Shown: piece after piece, positions 30,563 through 39,650 of the stretch
How the letters are laid out: the number at the start of each line of letters is the position of its first letter
Position numbering within the stretch: position 1 is the stretch's first letter
IMG/VR virus record: IMGVR_UViG_3300028735_000012
Location: 1-53,831 of that record
Reading direction: 5' to 3' (one strand)
Source: a virus
Length of the DNA stretch: 53,831 nucleotides
Translations under genes and position numbers: made by a program
The notes under the pieces: model-generated
The model's database searches: none
What the model was told of the DNA's origin: nothing
The model's input: only the letters and a program-made list of their open reading frames with translations

Positions 30563-31434
30563 TCCGAATCGGGTATTCGGCGGTCGAAAAAAAGGCAATT
30601 GTGGACGCCTACATTGCGTCTCGTGATGTTTCCACAATTGTTTTGCTCACGCCAAGACTGTTCGATCCCCAATGGGCGAACGCTGACCGAGTGGAATATG
30701 CCGAAATTATTCAATATCGTCACTACTATCGACTGTTGCGAGAGATTGATCAAAGCACACTAGTTGTGATTAACGAATGCTTGCGCACGCAAAACAGGCA
30801 CGACTTGACGTATAACTGTATTCAAAATTTTTTGTTGCAAACAAAACACGTTATTGTTTTTCAGACTTTGCCACTTATTGATCAGTTTGATGATTTTATG
30901 ATTTTGCTTGACTGGGCAACGCGAAGCAAATACAAGCGACAATCGTTTACCGCCAGCATGCTCAACGAAGTAGATTTGCAATGCAAAGCACTGCCAATTG
31001 CGTTTGAACCTATGGTTGTCCCGACCGATGACAGCCTTAAGAATCGCTACGAACAAGTGAAAGAAAGACTTTTTTCTAATCTAGGGACTAAAGATCCGCA
31101 TACTTTGCCTCGCAATTTATATTTGGTAGGCGGCAAGGCGAAACAAGCTCAAGTCCAGCTGTCTCAATGGTATCTGGGCAGAAACAATCGATTCAAATTA
31201 AAAAATCTCCAAACTTACAGCGCTTTGGCGCTGCCGCACGCGCCGTATGTCATCTTTGAGCTGCCCCATCGTTTTATCGACATGGCAGACGCGATTACCC
31301 TTTCCGGCCAAACACGGTTTACTGTTTTGCTGGCCGATCTCAAAGTGGATCATTGGTATTTCAAACGCTATCAACAATGGGCGGAAAGGATTGCCAATGC
31401 TTTCGCAACGTTATACGGGCGAAACGGTTCTTGA
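30556..31434 (+). CDS. Unknown protein between csf3 and the PAPS-reductase genes
   Basis: A 292-residue protein starting at ATG 30556, overlapping csf3 by seven bases and the next gene by 38 bases. The first half has Rossmann-like alternation (LIRIGYSAVEKKAIVDAYIA, TIVLLTPRLF, LVVINECLR, HVIVFQTLPLIDQFDDFMIL). This suggests a nucleotide- or nucleic-acid-processing fold without an obvious P-loop. From here to about 33.7 kb the DNA is richer in A and T than the csf genes. The strict overlap with IbrA-like and IbrB-like genes suggests it belongs to their module. No family recognised. Confidence 0.65.
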   Translation: MLIRIGYSAVEKKAIVDAYIASRDVSTIVLLTPRLFDPQWANADRVEYAEIIQYRHYYRLLREIDQSTLVVINECLRTQNRHDLTYNCIQNFLLQTKHVIVFQTLPLIDQFDDFMILLDWATRSKYKRQSFTASMLNEVDLQCKALPIAFEPMVVPTDDSLKNRYEQVKERLFSNLGTKDPHTLPRNLYLVGGKAKQAQVQLSQWYLGRNNRFKLKNLQTYSALALPHAPYVIFELPHRFIDMADAITLSGQTRFTVLLADLKVDHWYFKRYQQWAERIANAFATLYGRNGS

Positions 31435-32524
31435 GGCGACCAAAAGACGTATTGCCTTTATCTTTGACAATACCTCTGAAGTGATTTGTTCGATCTCTGG
31501 AGGCAAAGATAGCACTGCACTGTGCCATCTTGCTTTGGAAGAGGCAAAGCGAAGAGGCCGCAAGTTGGGGTTATTTTTTCTCGACGAAGAAGCCATGTAT
31601 CAATCCAGCGTAGACATGGCAGATTATTTGATGTCTCTGTATCCTGAAAATGTAAATCGCTTTTGGTTGCAGATTCCTTTTTGCTTAACTAACGCAACCA
31701 GTCTTTCCGAGGGGCAGTTGATTTGCTGGGAACCAGGAAAGCACAAAGAATGGATGCGAACAAAGCGCACCGACAGTATCCATTATCGCATGTGGGATGA
31801 AGCCAGCCAGACTGTCCGAGACAAGCGTAAAGGATTCGGTTTTTACGATGTGATTGACAATTTTGAGCGATGTTTTGTTGGGGCAGTCTTTCTTGTTGGT
31901 CTACGAGCTTCGGGCGAGTCGCCCAATCGGTGGAGAGCCGTAACCAAAAATCCAGTAACCATCGGTGGGCGGCGTATTTTTTGGGCAACCCAAAAAGGAG
32001 CAAATGTTGCAGCATATCCTATTTTTGATTGGAATTATCATGATGTTTGGCGATACATCTATGATGCAAAAATAAAATATTCTCGCATTTATGATCTTAT
32101 GTTTAAAAAAGGCTATCCTATCAACGAAATGCGAGTTTCTAGTTTAATTCACGAAAAAAGTTTTAAGGCACTATGTGATTTGCCGGAGTTTGAACCAAAG
32201 ACTTATGCACGCTTGCTCAAACGTGTAAAAGGTATTGCTTTAGCTCAAGAACAAGGCAAAAGCAACAAACTTTTTCGTGCAAGAAAGCTGCCGAAAAACT
32301 TCAAGACTTGGCGTTCGTATCGTGATTTTTTGCTGTCTACTCATCCAGACACGTCCAAAGTAGAGATCTTTCGGGCAAGATTTTCGCGTCAACTGGACAA
32401 CGAATTTGTGGCTCGTCAGCAGTGTCGTCAGTTGCTTCTCAATGATTACGAAAACAATCTGCCGATTGAAAACAAGCCCGATCCCAGAGACGAGTGGATT
32501 GCCTATTATCGTGAGGTGCTATGA
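31397..32524 (+). CDS. IbrA-like PAPS-reductase-family (DUF3440-type) PP-loop protein
   Basis: A 375-residue protein; AAAGGA seven bases before the ATG at 31397. The PP-loop SGGKDST (34-40) is at the N-terminus, in EVICSISGGKDSTALCHLA. The RASGESPNRW segment and the C-terminal extension (YPINEMRVSSLIHEK, LPKNFKTWRSYRDFLL) match IbrA-type enzymes, large PAPS-reductase relatives that usually occur with an IbrB ParB-like partner, as here. PP-loop enzymes activate a substrate with ATP; PAPS-reductase relatives handle sulfur transfer, so DNA or RNA thiolation is possible. Confidence 0.82.
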   Translation: MLSQRYTGETVLEATKRRIAFIFDNTSEVICSISGGKDSTALCHLALEEAKRRGRKLGLFFLDEEAMYQSSVDMADYLMSLYPENVNRFWLQIPFCLTNATSLSEGQLICWEPGKHKEWMRTKRTDSIHYRMWDEASQTVRDKRKGFGFYDVIDNFERCFVGAVFLVGLRASGESPNRWRAVTKNPVTIGGRRIFWATQKGANVAAYPIFDWNYHDVWRYIYDAKIKYSRIYDLMFKKGYPINEMRVSSLIHEKSFKALCDLPEFEPKTYARLLKRVKGIALAQEQGKSNKLFRARKLPKNFKTWRSYRDFLLSTHPDTSKVEIFRARFSRQLDNEFVARQQCRQLLLNDYENNLPIENKPDPRDEWIAYYREVL

Positions 32525-33036
32525 TGGCAGAGATACGCTTTCCTTGTCTTTCAGTTCGTATGGTGCCACGCGAGAAAGTGATTGCTAACAACTACAATCC
32601 TAATTCGGTGTCACCAGACAAATTGCACCTGCTTCGCCAATCGATTGTAGATAACGGATTTTGCTTTCCTATTGTTGTGATCTACGACGCCGACCGAGAT
32701 TGCTACGTCATCATTGACGGCTTCCATCGCCGCTTGATGTGTGAGCCGGAATGGCTGGATTTGCCCGAAGTTCCTGTGGTGGTTCTTGAGCATGATCTCA
32801 CGCGCCGAATGGCTGCCACGGTGCAATTCAACAAAGCTCGCGGCCACCATCAGGTAGACCTCGATGCGGAAATTGTGCGTTCCCTGATTGAGCAGGGGCT
32901 GACAGACAAAGAAGTAGCCGAGCGGCTGGGAATGGATCTGGACACAGTGCATCGCTACAAGCAAATCACGGGCGTTGCCGCCTTGTTTGCTCGCGCAGAA
33001 TACTCTATGGCCTGGGAGATGGAGGAGTCGGAATGA
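32521..33036 (+). CDS. IbrB-like ParB/sulfiredoxin-fold protein
   Basis: A 171-residue protein coupled to the IbrA-like gene by ATGA. The ParB N-terminal pattern is present: NNYNPNSVSPDKLHLLRQSI, then FPIVVIYDADRDCYVIIDGF and GFHRR (67-71), the ATP/CTP-binding motif. A C-terminal HTH (LTDKEVAERLGMDLDTVHRY) follows. IbrB proteins pair with IbrA in several mobile elements. ParB-like plus PAPS-reductase-like genes also recall DndB and DndC of DNA phosphorothioation, which is a parallel and not proof. Probably binds DNA as part of the module. Confidence 0.8.
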   Translation: MMAEIRFPCLSVRMVPREKVIANNYNPNSVSPDKLHLLRQSIVDNGFCFPIVVIYDADRDCYVIIDGFHRRLMCEPEWLDLPEVPVVVLEHDLTRRMAATVQFNKARGHHQVDLDAEIVRSLIEQGLTDKEVAERLGMDLDTVHRYKQITGVAALFARAEYSMAWEMEESE

Positions 33037-33683
33037 AATGGGACTACGGCGGCGCGCACGAGCGGCATGACATGAATGGCATCATTGAGCTGCCTAACAA
33101 CTCGCTAGTCCAGGTATTCGATTGGACAACCGGCCCACTGCCTGACTTTATGCGACAAGCAGACACAGTATTTGTTGACCCGCCGTGGAATGCAGGCAAT
33201 GTGCGGACCTTTTACACTAAGGCAGATCTTGCTTCTGGCCGTGTAGACTTCAGGCATTTTCTTGGGCTTCTCTGGGAAAGAATTTTGGAGATCTCTCCAC
33301 AATATCTATTTTTGGAAATGGGTAAAGAGCATCTTGGCGAAATTCTTGTTGAAGCCAAACGCAGATGGAAATATGTTACATTTTACAATTCAACGTACTA
33401 TCATAAAAAACAAAATATTTGCTATGTGATCCATGCAACGAATGACTACGCCAACCGACGATACAAGTGTTTAGAAGGAATGGACGAGCAGCGTATCATT
33501 GAATGGATTTGTCGTCATCATTCATACCAGTGTATTGACGATATTTGCATGGGACAGGGTCTTGTAGGCTGGAATGCTTATCTGGCCGGCAAGCGATTTG
33601 TCGGTACAGAACTCAATCGCAAGCGACTAGCGGTGTTAGTTGAATGCGTCCGTAACCATTACCGTGAAAACGGGTTGCAATGA
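33033..33683 (+). CDS. DNA-methyltransferase-like protein with DPPW motif
   Basis: A 216-residue protein with GGAGGAG before the ATG that overlaps the previous stop. The motif TVFVDPPWNAGNVRTF (DPPW at 49-52) is an adenine-N6 methyltransferase catalytic motif, and DICMGQGLVGWNAYLAGKRF (170-189) stands where the SAM-binding motif of beta-class enzymes falls. The glycine pattern is weaker than usual, so activity is not certain. Located between IbrB-like and CysH-like genes, it supports the idea that the cassette modifies DNA. Confidence 0.72.
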   Translation: MKWDYGGAHERHDMNGIIELPNNSLVQVFDWTTGPLPDFMRQADTVFVDPPWNAGNVRTFYTKADLASGRVDFRHFLGLLWERILEISPQYLFLEMGKEHLGEILVEAKRRWKYVTFYNSTYYHKKQNICYVIHATNDYANRRYKCLEGMDEQRIIEWICRHHSYQCIDDICMGQGLVGWNAYLAGKRFVGTELNRKRLAVLVECVRNHYRENGLQ

Positions 33684-34417
33684 TAGTGCTAAGTATTCGC
33701 CATCGGCCAGAGGATTTGGCTTTGTGGCAAGAGTACAAAGAGGCTGACGTTTTGGCTTGCAAGCATCGACTGCTACGCCTAGAGCAAGAAGCTATTGCGG
33801 CCATTCGAGCGTTTGTCCAAAATGGCAAAGCTTACTGTGGGGTATCTTGGGGTAAAGATAGCGTTGCGGTGGCGTATTTGTGCCATCTTGCCGATGTACA
33901 GGCGCCACTGATCCATTTTCGGCCAACCAATCACAATCCTGATTGCGATGCTGTGCGTGACATTTACTTGCGCCAATGGCCAAGCGAATATCATGAAGTG
34001 TATGTAAACTATTCTGACCTGCATTCCAGAAGATTGCCGCATCAGACGCTTGATCAATTGACTGATGAGCGATGGTATGCGGCAATTCGAGAAGTAAATC
34101 GTCACTATGGCGAACGCCACATTTTGGGTATTCGGGCGGATGAGTCGGCAGGACGACGCATTCGCTGTCTGCGATGGGGAGTTAGTAGCCCTAACGGTTG
34201 TGCGCCCATTGCGTTCTGGTCTTGTGCAGATGTGTTTGCTTATTTGTGTTGGCGAAATTTGCCCATCCACCCCGCTTACGCTATGCTGGGTGGCGGACGC
34301 TGGCCACGGGAGAAACTGAGAGTAGCTGAGATTGGCGACACACACGGCACCGGCGGCGGTCGCCGTCAATGGGAAGAGGAATACTATCCCGACGTGTTGC
34401 GACGAATCGAAGCCTGA
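33680..34417 (+). CDS. CysH-like PAPS-reductase-family protein
   Basis: A 245-residue protein coupled by ATGA. The PP-loop is VSWGKDS (55-61) in AYCGVSWGKDSVAVAYLCHL, followed by HFRPTNHNPDCDAVRDIYL and RHILGIRADESAGRRIR, the usual PAPS-reductase/adenylyl-binding pattern. CysH-like proteins are the ancillary genes most often reported beside type IV-B CRISPR loci, so this gene may belong with csf1-csf3 as well as with the IbrA-like module. It lacks the C-terminal catalytic cysteine motif (ECGLH) of true sulfate-assimilation CysH. Confidence 0.8.
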   Translation: MIVLSIRHRPEDLALWQEYKEADVLACKHRLLRLEQEAIAAIRAFVQNGKAYCGVSWGKDSVAVAYLCHLADVQAPLIHFRPTNHNPDCDAVRDIYLRQWPSEYHEVYVNYSDLHSRRLPHQTLDQLTDERWYAAIREVNRHYGERHILGIRADESAGRRIRCLRWGVSSPNGCAPIAFWSCADVFAYLCWRNLPIHPAYAMLGGGRWPREKLRVAEIGDTHGTGGGRRQWEEEYYPDVLRRIEA

Positions 34418-34467
34418 CACAGAGCAAAGCGAAACATTGCACCCCCCAACATAACAGACGCATCAAC

Positions 34468-34477
34468 GTAGTTTCTC
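34468..34477 (+). promoter_or_regulatory. Late-region motif GTAGTTTYCT, site 1
   Basis: GTAGTTTCTC, 27 bases before the terS start. First of six related sites in the structural region. It also forms a weak stem with GGGAGAATAC downstream. Confidence 0.45.
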
Positions 34478-34494
34478 TTTAAGGGAGAATACGT

Positions 34495-34944
34495 ATGGGA
34501 CGCAAAACCAAACTGAACGAAGAGAAAATCAAAGAGCTGTGTGCGGCGCTGCCGACAGCTTTATACGTCGAAACCGCCGCCAACATGGTGGGTATCCCGC
34601 ATCGGACCTTGCGTCACTGGCTAAAACGCGGTCGCGAAGCGCGAGCCAAAGCCGAACGGGATCACACTCCCATTCCCAAGAGCGAGCAAATTTACGCTTC
34701 GCTCGCAGAAGAGATACGCAAGGCGGTAGCCTCTTCGCAGATCCATGCTTTGCGTTGTGTCCACGAAGCGGCCACGGCGGGCCAATGGCAAGCAGCGGCT
34801 TGGCTCTTGGAGCGGCGATTTCCTAACCTCTTTGGCCGCGACCGTGGCGAAGTGCGAGCACTCAAAAAGCGTATCGAGGAGCTGGAAGCACAACTCGCCG
34901 CCGCCAGCCCGTCGCCCGTGGTGCAAGCCGTCAAAGGGCATTAG
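34495..34944 (+). CDS. Terminase small subunit
   Basis: A 149-residue protein with AAGGGAG before the ATG. The N-terminus is a DNA-binding HTH (KIKELCAALPTALYVETAAN, then VGIPHRTLRHWLKRGREARA), as in TerS proteins that recognise the packaging start. The middle is helical (EEIRKAVASSQIHALRCVHE) and the C-terminus a coiled coil (RALKKRIEELEAQLAAA), suited to ring assembly. It lies three bases upstream of the large subunit gene and just after the recurring late motif. Confidence 0.82.
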   Translation: MGRKTKLNEEKIKELCAALPTALYVETAANMVGIPHRTLRHWLKRGREARAKAERDHTPIPKSEQIYASLAEEIRKAVASSQIHALRCVHEAATAGQWQAAAWLLERRFPNLFGRDRGEVRALKKRIEELEAQLAAASPSPVVQAVKGH

Positions 34945-34947
34945 GCA

Positions 34948-36396
34948 ATGTCGCGCAAGCGTGCTTGGTACGAACCGCAAGCGCCGGGGTCAACTCTCCG
35001 GCGCTTGCGCCGTCGTGTTGATCGATTGGAAGCCAAGGCACGCCAAGAGCCGATCCGCGAAGTGCCTCCCCTGGATCAATGGCTTGACCAAGTAAGCCCT
35101 GAGTATCGCTGGGACTGGCCACATCTGGTCTATCTCCGCGAACGGCTTCTTGCCCTGCACCGGGGCGACATTCATAGGCTGGCCATCTTTATGCCGCCCA
35201 GACACATGAAAACGTCCCTATCTACTCAGCGGTTTCCGATCTGGTGTCTGGAACAAGATTTACGCTTTCGCATTATTCTTGGAGCGTACAACCAAACGTA
35301 TGCTGAAGAAATGTCGGGCGAGATGCGCAAAATCGCTCGCAGACGGTTTGCGCTCGCCAGAGATAAGCAGGCAGTGAAATCGTGGAAAACGGTCCACGGC
35401 GGTGGTGTGCGTGCTTGCGGAGTCGGCTCTCCGCCAACCGGGCAAGGGGCCAATTTGCTGGTGATTGACGACCCGATCAAAAGCAGCGAAGAGGCCGAAA
35501 GCCCGACTCTGCGCGAGAAAGTCTGGGCGTGGTATTCAAAGGATCTGCTGACCCGCGTTGAGCCGGGCGGTCGTATCCTGCTTATCCTGACTCGCTGGCA
35601 CACGGACGACTTGGCCGGACGTATCCTCAACAGCGAAGATGCCCCTAATTGGACCGTAGTACGGCTGCCCGCAATCGCCGAAGAGAACGACCCCCTGGGC
35701 CGTGCTCCGGGCGAAGCATTGTGTCCTGAACGATACCCCCTCGAGACGCTGGAGTCTCGGCGTCGCGACATGGGCGACTATGCGTTCCAATCCCTCTATC
35801 AACAAAATCCCACACCGCGTTTGGGCAATTTGTTCAAACTCGCTTGGTTCAATCAGTTCACGCGAACTATCCCTGCCGGATCAGCCTTTGTGCGGTATTG
35901 GGATAAAGCGGGCACAGCGGGCGGCGGTTGCTACACGGCAGGTGTACTCATGGCTCGCGACAAAGATAAACATTTCTATATCGTTGACGTGCGCCGTAAG
36001 CAATTGGATGCGGCTGAGCGTGAGGCATGGATTCTCTCGACCGCGCATGAGGACAAACAAAAGTGGGGCCGCGTCGAGATCGGTATTGAGCGTGAAGGCG
36101 GATCCGGCGGTAAGGAATCAGCGAGGGCTACTATTCGCATGCTCGCCGGCTTTCCCTGTTTTGAAGATTGTCCCACAGGCAGCAAAGAGGCACGGGCTGA
36201 ACCGCTAGCCTCTCAGTTTGGCGGCGGTAATGTGTGGTTTTACGCACCAGATGGCGTAGCACCGCCGTGGTATTCCATGTTTCGTGATGAGGCCCTTGCA
36301 TTCCCGCGTGGCAAATATTTAGACATGGTTGATGGTGCTAGTGGCGCTTTTGCACGGCTTAATATGGGCAATCAAAGCCCACGGATCTTGCTGTAG
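34948..36396 (+). CDS. Terminase large subunit (packaging ATPase/nuclease)
   Basis: A 482-residue protein. The ATPase has the adapted Walker A MPPRHMKTS (82-90) and Walker B LLVIDDPIKS (170-179), typical of TerL proteins with a PPRHxKT signature. The nuclease domain opens with FVRYWDKAG near residue 314, the RNase H-like acidic site, and contains IGIEREGGSGGK. Length is normal. TerL cuts concatemeric DNA and pumps it into the prohead. Preceded by TerS and followed by the portal, this marks the start of the late operon. Confidence 0.93.
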   Translation: MSRKRAWYEPQAPGSTLRRLRRRVDRLEAKARQEPIREVPPLDQWLDQVSPEYRWDWPHLVYLRERLLALHRGDIHRLAIFMPPRHMKTSLSTQRFPIWCLEQDLRFRIILGAYNQTYAEEMSGEMRKIARRRFALARDKQAVKSWKTVHGGGVRACGVGSPPTGQGANLLVIDDPIKSSEEAESPTLREKVWAWYSKDLLTRVEPGGRILLILTRWHTDDLAGRILNSEDAPNWTVVRLPAIAEENDPLGRAPGEALCPERYPLETLESRRRDMGDYAFQSLYQQNPTPRLGNLFKLAWFNQFTRTIPAGSAFVRYWDKAGTAGGGCYTAGVLMARDKDKHFYIVDVRRKQLDAAEREAWILSTAHEDKQKWGRVEIGIEREGGSGGKESARATIRMLAGFPCFEDCPTGSKEARAEPLASQFGGGNVWFYAPDGVAPPWYSMFRDEALAFPRGKYLDMVDGASGAFARLNMGNQSPRILL

Positions 36397-36402
36397 TCGT
36401 GA

Positions 36403-36412
36403 GTAGTTTTCT
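36403..36412 (+). promoter_or_regulatory. Late-region motif, site 2
   Basis: GTAGTTTTCT lies 26 bases before the portal start. GTGAG and CTCAC flanking it can pair as a small hairpin. Confidence 0.45.
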
Positions 36413-36428
36413 CACAAGGGGACTACCC

Positions 36429-37817
36429 ATGAAGCTATCTGCTATCGACCGTTGGCTCCTTTGGGGTGCCGACACGCTCCTGGGGCTGACTACCTTTGCG
36501 GCCAAGGCAATCGCTGGGCGAGGCGAACGTACCCTAGCAAGCCTATGGCCGTCGGGTATCGGCTATCCCGGCGGTTGGTCAAGTAATCGACTAGAGCAAG
36601 CACGACACTATCGACACTGGGTGTATGTCGGCGTGCGAGCAATCGCCAACGAAGTTGCGCGGGCCAAACCCCAGGTGTGTTTCCAACTATCGCCAGACGC
36701 GCAAAAGCAAGGCACAAACAAGCACTATTACACTGCCAACGCTGATTGGTCCCCACGATACAGCAACGCCTACACGCGATACTTCTACCAAAAGGCGCTC
36801 AACAATCAGCAGCAAGGGATGATGCTAGAGCCGGCTGCGCCGGATCACCCACTGGTACGCCTGCTAGCCAATCCCAACGGCCCAGACACAGGCTTTGATT
36901 TTTATTACGAATTGATTATGTTTTTATGCCTCACAGGTAACGGCTTTGTGTGGGTAGTGCCCAACGGGCTAGGATTGCCTGCGGAGCTTTGGGTGATCCC
37001 TTCGCACTGGGTGGTTCCGATTGCGGGTGACGATGGTTTGATTGCCCAGTATGCTGTGCGTCCTTTTGGTACAGGGGGCGGTCGAGGACAATTGCTAATT
37101 CCTGCCGAAGAAATTCTGCACGTTAAGGAGAAAAACCCGCTTAACAAAATTGACGGCATGTCACCTTTGCAAGCGGGTGCAGAATGGATCGACACTACGG
37201 AAAGTGTCACACGCAGTCAATGGGTACATTTTAAGGAAGGTGCATGGCCCGGGGTGCATATTAAAGTGCCCGGCGACCCTACAGACGAAGAGTTGGACCG
37301 AATTTATGCTCGCTTTATTTCCCGTTTTTCAGGCGAGCTAAATCACGGCAAGCCAATTGTTACGTCTCATGGGGCTGAGGTAAAGCGGCTCACGCATACG
37401 CCAATGGAAATGAATTACATCAATTCAGCGGCAGAACTTCGCGACTGCACGCTTGCCCTGCTAGGTGTGCCCAAAGGTGTCGTAGGGCTAGAGCCGGGTG
37501 GCGACAATATCTCCGCGTATGCTCCGCTACGGCAGTTTTGCCGCTTTACTATTTCGCCCATTCTGATGCGGTTGGGGGCAACTTTCACCGAAAAGCTAGG
37601 GACACGGTATCCTGGCAAGCCTATTGTTTGGTATGCCGATCCCACACCCGACGATCCGGCCCAGCTCAACGCCGACATTTCTACCGATTTTGCGTGCGGC
37701 GCCATTGACGCCGACGAAATTCGTGCCCTGCGTGGTCGGCCCCCTCGCAACTATGGCAACAACAACAGCAGAAGCCGTGTTGCCCGCCGCGATAGAGGGT
37801 TTGCTGCTGGAGAGTAG
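36429..37817 (+). CDS. HK97-type portal protein
   Basis: A 462-residue protein. The ATG at 36429 (MKLSAIDRW) with AAGGGG upstream is preferred to the GTG at 36399. HK97-like portal marks are the N-terminal HYRHWVYVGVRAIANEVARA, GNGFVWVVPNG, AELWVIPSHWVVPI, EEILHVKEKNP and the C-terminal PDDPAQLNADIST. The portal forms the dodecamer at one vertex through which DNA passes. It ends in a low-complexity NYGNNNSRSR tail. The stop codon overlaps the next copy of the late motif. Confidence 0.9.
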   Translation: MKLSAIDRWLLWGADTLLGLTTFAAKAIAGRGERTLASLWPSGIGYPGGWSSNRLEQARHYRHWVYVGVRAIANEVARAKPQVCFQLSPDAQKQGTNKHYYTANADWSPRYSNAYTRYFYQKALNNQQQGMMLEPAAPDHPLVRLLANPNGPDTGFDFYYELIMFLCLTGNGFVWVVPNGLGLPAELWVIPSHWVVPIAGDDGLIAQYAVRPFGTGGGRGQLLIPAEEILHVKEKNPLNKIDGMSPLQAGAEWIDTTESVTRSQWVHFKEGAWPGVHIKVPGDPTDEELDRIYARFISRFSGELNHGKPIVTSHGAEVKRLTHTPMEMNYINSAAELRDCTLALLGVPKGVVGLEPGGDNISAYAPLRQFCRFTISPILMRLGATFTEKLGTRYPGKPIVWYADPTPDDPAQLNADISTDFACGAIDADEIRALRGRPPRNYGNNNSRSRVARRDRGFAAGE

Positions 37818-37823
37818 TTTCCC
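37814..37823 (+). promoter_or_regulatory. Late-region motif, site 3
   Basis: GTAGTTTCCC, 27 bases before the protease start; its TAG is the portal stop codon. Confidence 0.35.
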
Positions 37824-37840
37824 GAAAGAGGGGGTTCAGC

Positions 37841-39637
37841 ATGCAACTCATGAAACGAATTCGATCCCGAGCAAAGCAGGCAGGATTTGATGCTTGGTCA
37901 CGCAAGCATTCTGTAGCGATGCCGATTCCTGGCCGGCCCGGAACGCTGGCGTTCAAGGATGAATCGAGCAAGGGAGAAACCAACGACGCGGCTATGACCG
38001 CCAAATTTGTAATTTCGTCGGTAAATGCTGATCGGCACGGAGATATTGTTCGGCCAGAAGGGTGCAAAGAGACGCTCAAGACTTATCTAGAAAATCCAGT
38101 AGTGCTGCTCAACCACCAGCATCAAGGCAAACCAATCGCTACAGCACGTCAGCCAGACGGACAGGTTGCTCTGGAAATTACGCCCACACAGATCTTAAGC
38201 GTGGCGCATTTCTCCAACGCGAGCGACGAATCGCGGCAGGTGTACGCTCTTGTGAAAGAAGGGATTCTCTGCGGTGCGTCCATTGGCTTTCGAGCAAGGC
38301 TTGCTCGTCGTTTGCATGATCCCTACGCCGACAGCGAAGGCGATCTGTCATACGACATGATCAATTTTGAAGAAAATCAGTATGGATTAGAGTTTCTCAA
38401 ATGGGAACTTCTGGAATGGTCTATTGTAGGCGTTCCAGCTAATCCTGACGCGCTAGTGATTCAAACAGCTAACGATATTTTGAGCAAAGGTATGTTTGAT
38501 TCTCGCCCTTTAGCTTCGCGTGTTCGGTCTGTTTTGCAACCGCTGGCGCGACCGCGTCAGCTTTGGGAGACTTACATGACTAAATCCCTCAGCGCGCCCC
38601 TTGCGGGCACCCCAAAAACCTGGAAGCAGTTCGTCAAGGAACTCGAAGAAGGCGAAGCCCAAAAGGCTGTGCAGGCCCTGCTTGTGCCCAAAGACACTTA
38701 CCCCGAAGTCGCTGACGCAGCAGCCAAAGTGGACGAGCTGGGCCTCGATTCCAGCGATGTAGACGAGTACACCATTGAGGATACGTCCTACTGGGCGTTT
38801 ATCCAATTCGAGCCGGACCTTTGCTTGGCCGAGAGCGTTGAGCATGAAACGCTCGAAGGCGGCATGATTGCTGTGACTTGCGCTAAGGCTGAGGAAGACC
38901 AAGAAGAGAATAAAGGCTCTCGCGTTGCCAGTCGCAAGGAAGATGGCTCCGAATCTGAAGACGAAAGCAAGTCTATCAAGCGCAAGAGCGGCGCTTGTGG
39001 CACAAGTGTTTGTGCGTGCAAGAAACGCACAAAGACAAAGGATGCTGATGCGACGAGTCAGGATAACGACACAGACGACAAGCCCGTAGTGCCTGGCGTG
39101 GCTCTCGCCAAGGCAATTGCACATGTCCTCAACAAGCTAATGCCGCATCAAGAAAACCCCAAGGTCAAGGCGGCTTGCGTGAAGACGGTGAAAATTTGGA
39201 AGGGCGTCTGCGACACTGAGTATCCCGACGAAACCTTTGCTTGGCCTGAAGATGAATTGGCCGACGAGTTGAACGATGACGACGCTGAGGACGATGACGA
39301 AGAAACCAAAGATGACGACACAAACGACGAAGACGAAGAAAAGTCCAAGTCGCTCTTGTCGTGGCGAAAGATGAGCAAAAAGCGGCGGGCTGTATGCCGT
39401 GATGCCACCGACTGGATGGAAGAGCATGCAAAAGAACCCAACCTGACGCGGGCACAAAAAGCCGCGTGCAAGTATCATCACGCGGCTCTCAGCGCAATGT
39501 TGGCCGAGATGGAAGATACGCCTGATGAGGATGGAGGCGAGTTTGAGGCTCTGCTTGCCGAAGCGTTGGTTCCGATGGCTGAAAGCACCAAAAAAATGCA
39601 AGAGTCCTTTGCACGCCTGACAGGAGTTCGCGTGTAG
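37841..39637 (+). CDS. HK97-family prohead protease (S78) with long acidic scaffold-like extension
   Basis: A 598-residue protein with GAGGGGG upstream. The first 240 residues are an S78 protease: FVISSVNADRHGDIV, catalytic His92 in LLNHQHQGKP and Ser147 in CGASIGF, then LLEWSIVGVPANPDAL. The remaining 350 residues are unusual in length and strongly acidic (DDDAEDDDEETKDDDTNDED), with a cysteine-rich stretch (GACGTSVCACKK) and charged helices. The extension may serve as internal scaffold for head assembly, removed by the protease itself. The major capsid gene follows. Confidence 0.86.
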   Translation: MQLMKRIRSRAKQAGFDAWSRKHSVAMPIPGRPGTLAFKDESSKGETNDAAMTAKFVISSVNADRHGDIVRPEGCKETLKTYLENPVVLLNHQHQGKPIATARQPDGQVALEITPTQILSVAHFSNASDESRQVYALVKEGILCGASIGFRARLARRLHDPYADSEGDLSYDMINFEENQYGLEFLKWELLEWSIVGVPANPDALVIQTANDILSKGMFDSRPLASRVRSVLQPLARPRQLWETYMTKSLSAPLAGTPKTWKQFVKELEEGEAQKAVQALLVPKDTYPEVADAAAKVDELGLDSSDVDEYTIEDTSYWAFIQFEPDLCLAESVEHETLEGGMIAVTCAKAEEDQEENKGSRVASRKEDGSESEDESKSIKRKSGACGTSVCACKKRTKTKDADATSQDNDTDDKPVVPGVALAKAIAHVLNKLMPHQENPKVKAACVKTVKIWKGVCDTEYPDETFAWPEDELADELNDDDAEDDDEETKDDDTNDEDEEKSKSLLSWRKMSKKRRAVCRDATDWMEEHAKEPNLTRAQKAACKYHHAALSAMLAEMEDTPDEDGGEFEALLAEALVPMAESTKKMQESFARLTGVRV

Positions 39638-39650
39638 TAGGATCGCGAAT

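Noticed and set aside
39137-39601. Minus-strand frames opposite the protease extension
   Set aside because: The acidic GAC/GAA codons read as Ser, Val, Phe and Leu on the other strand, which keeps frames open by chance.
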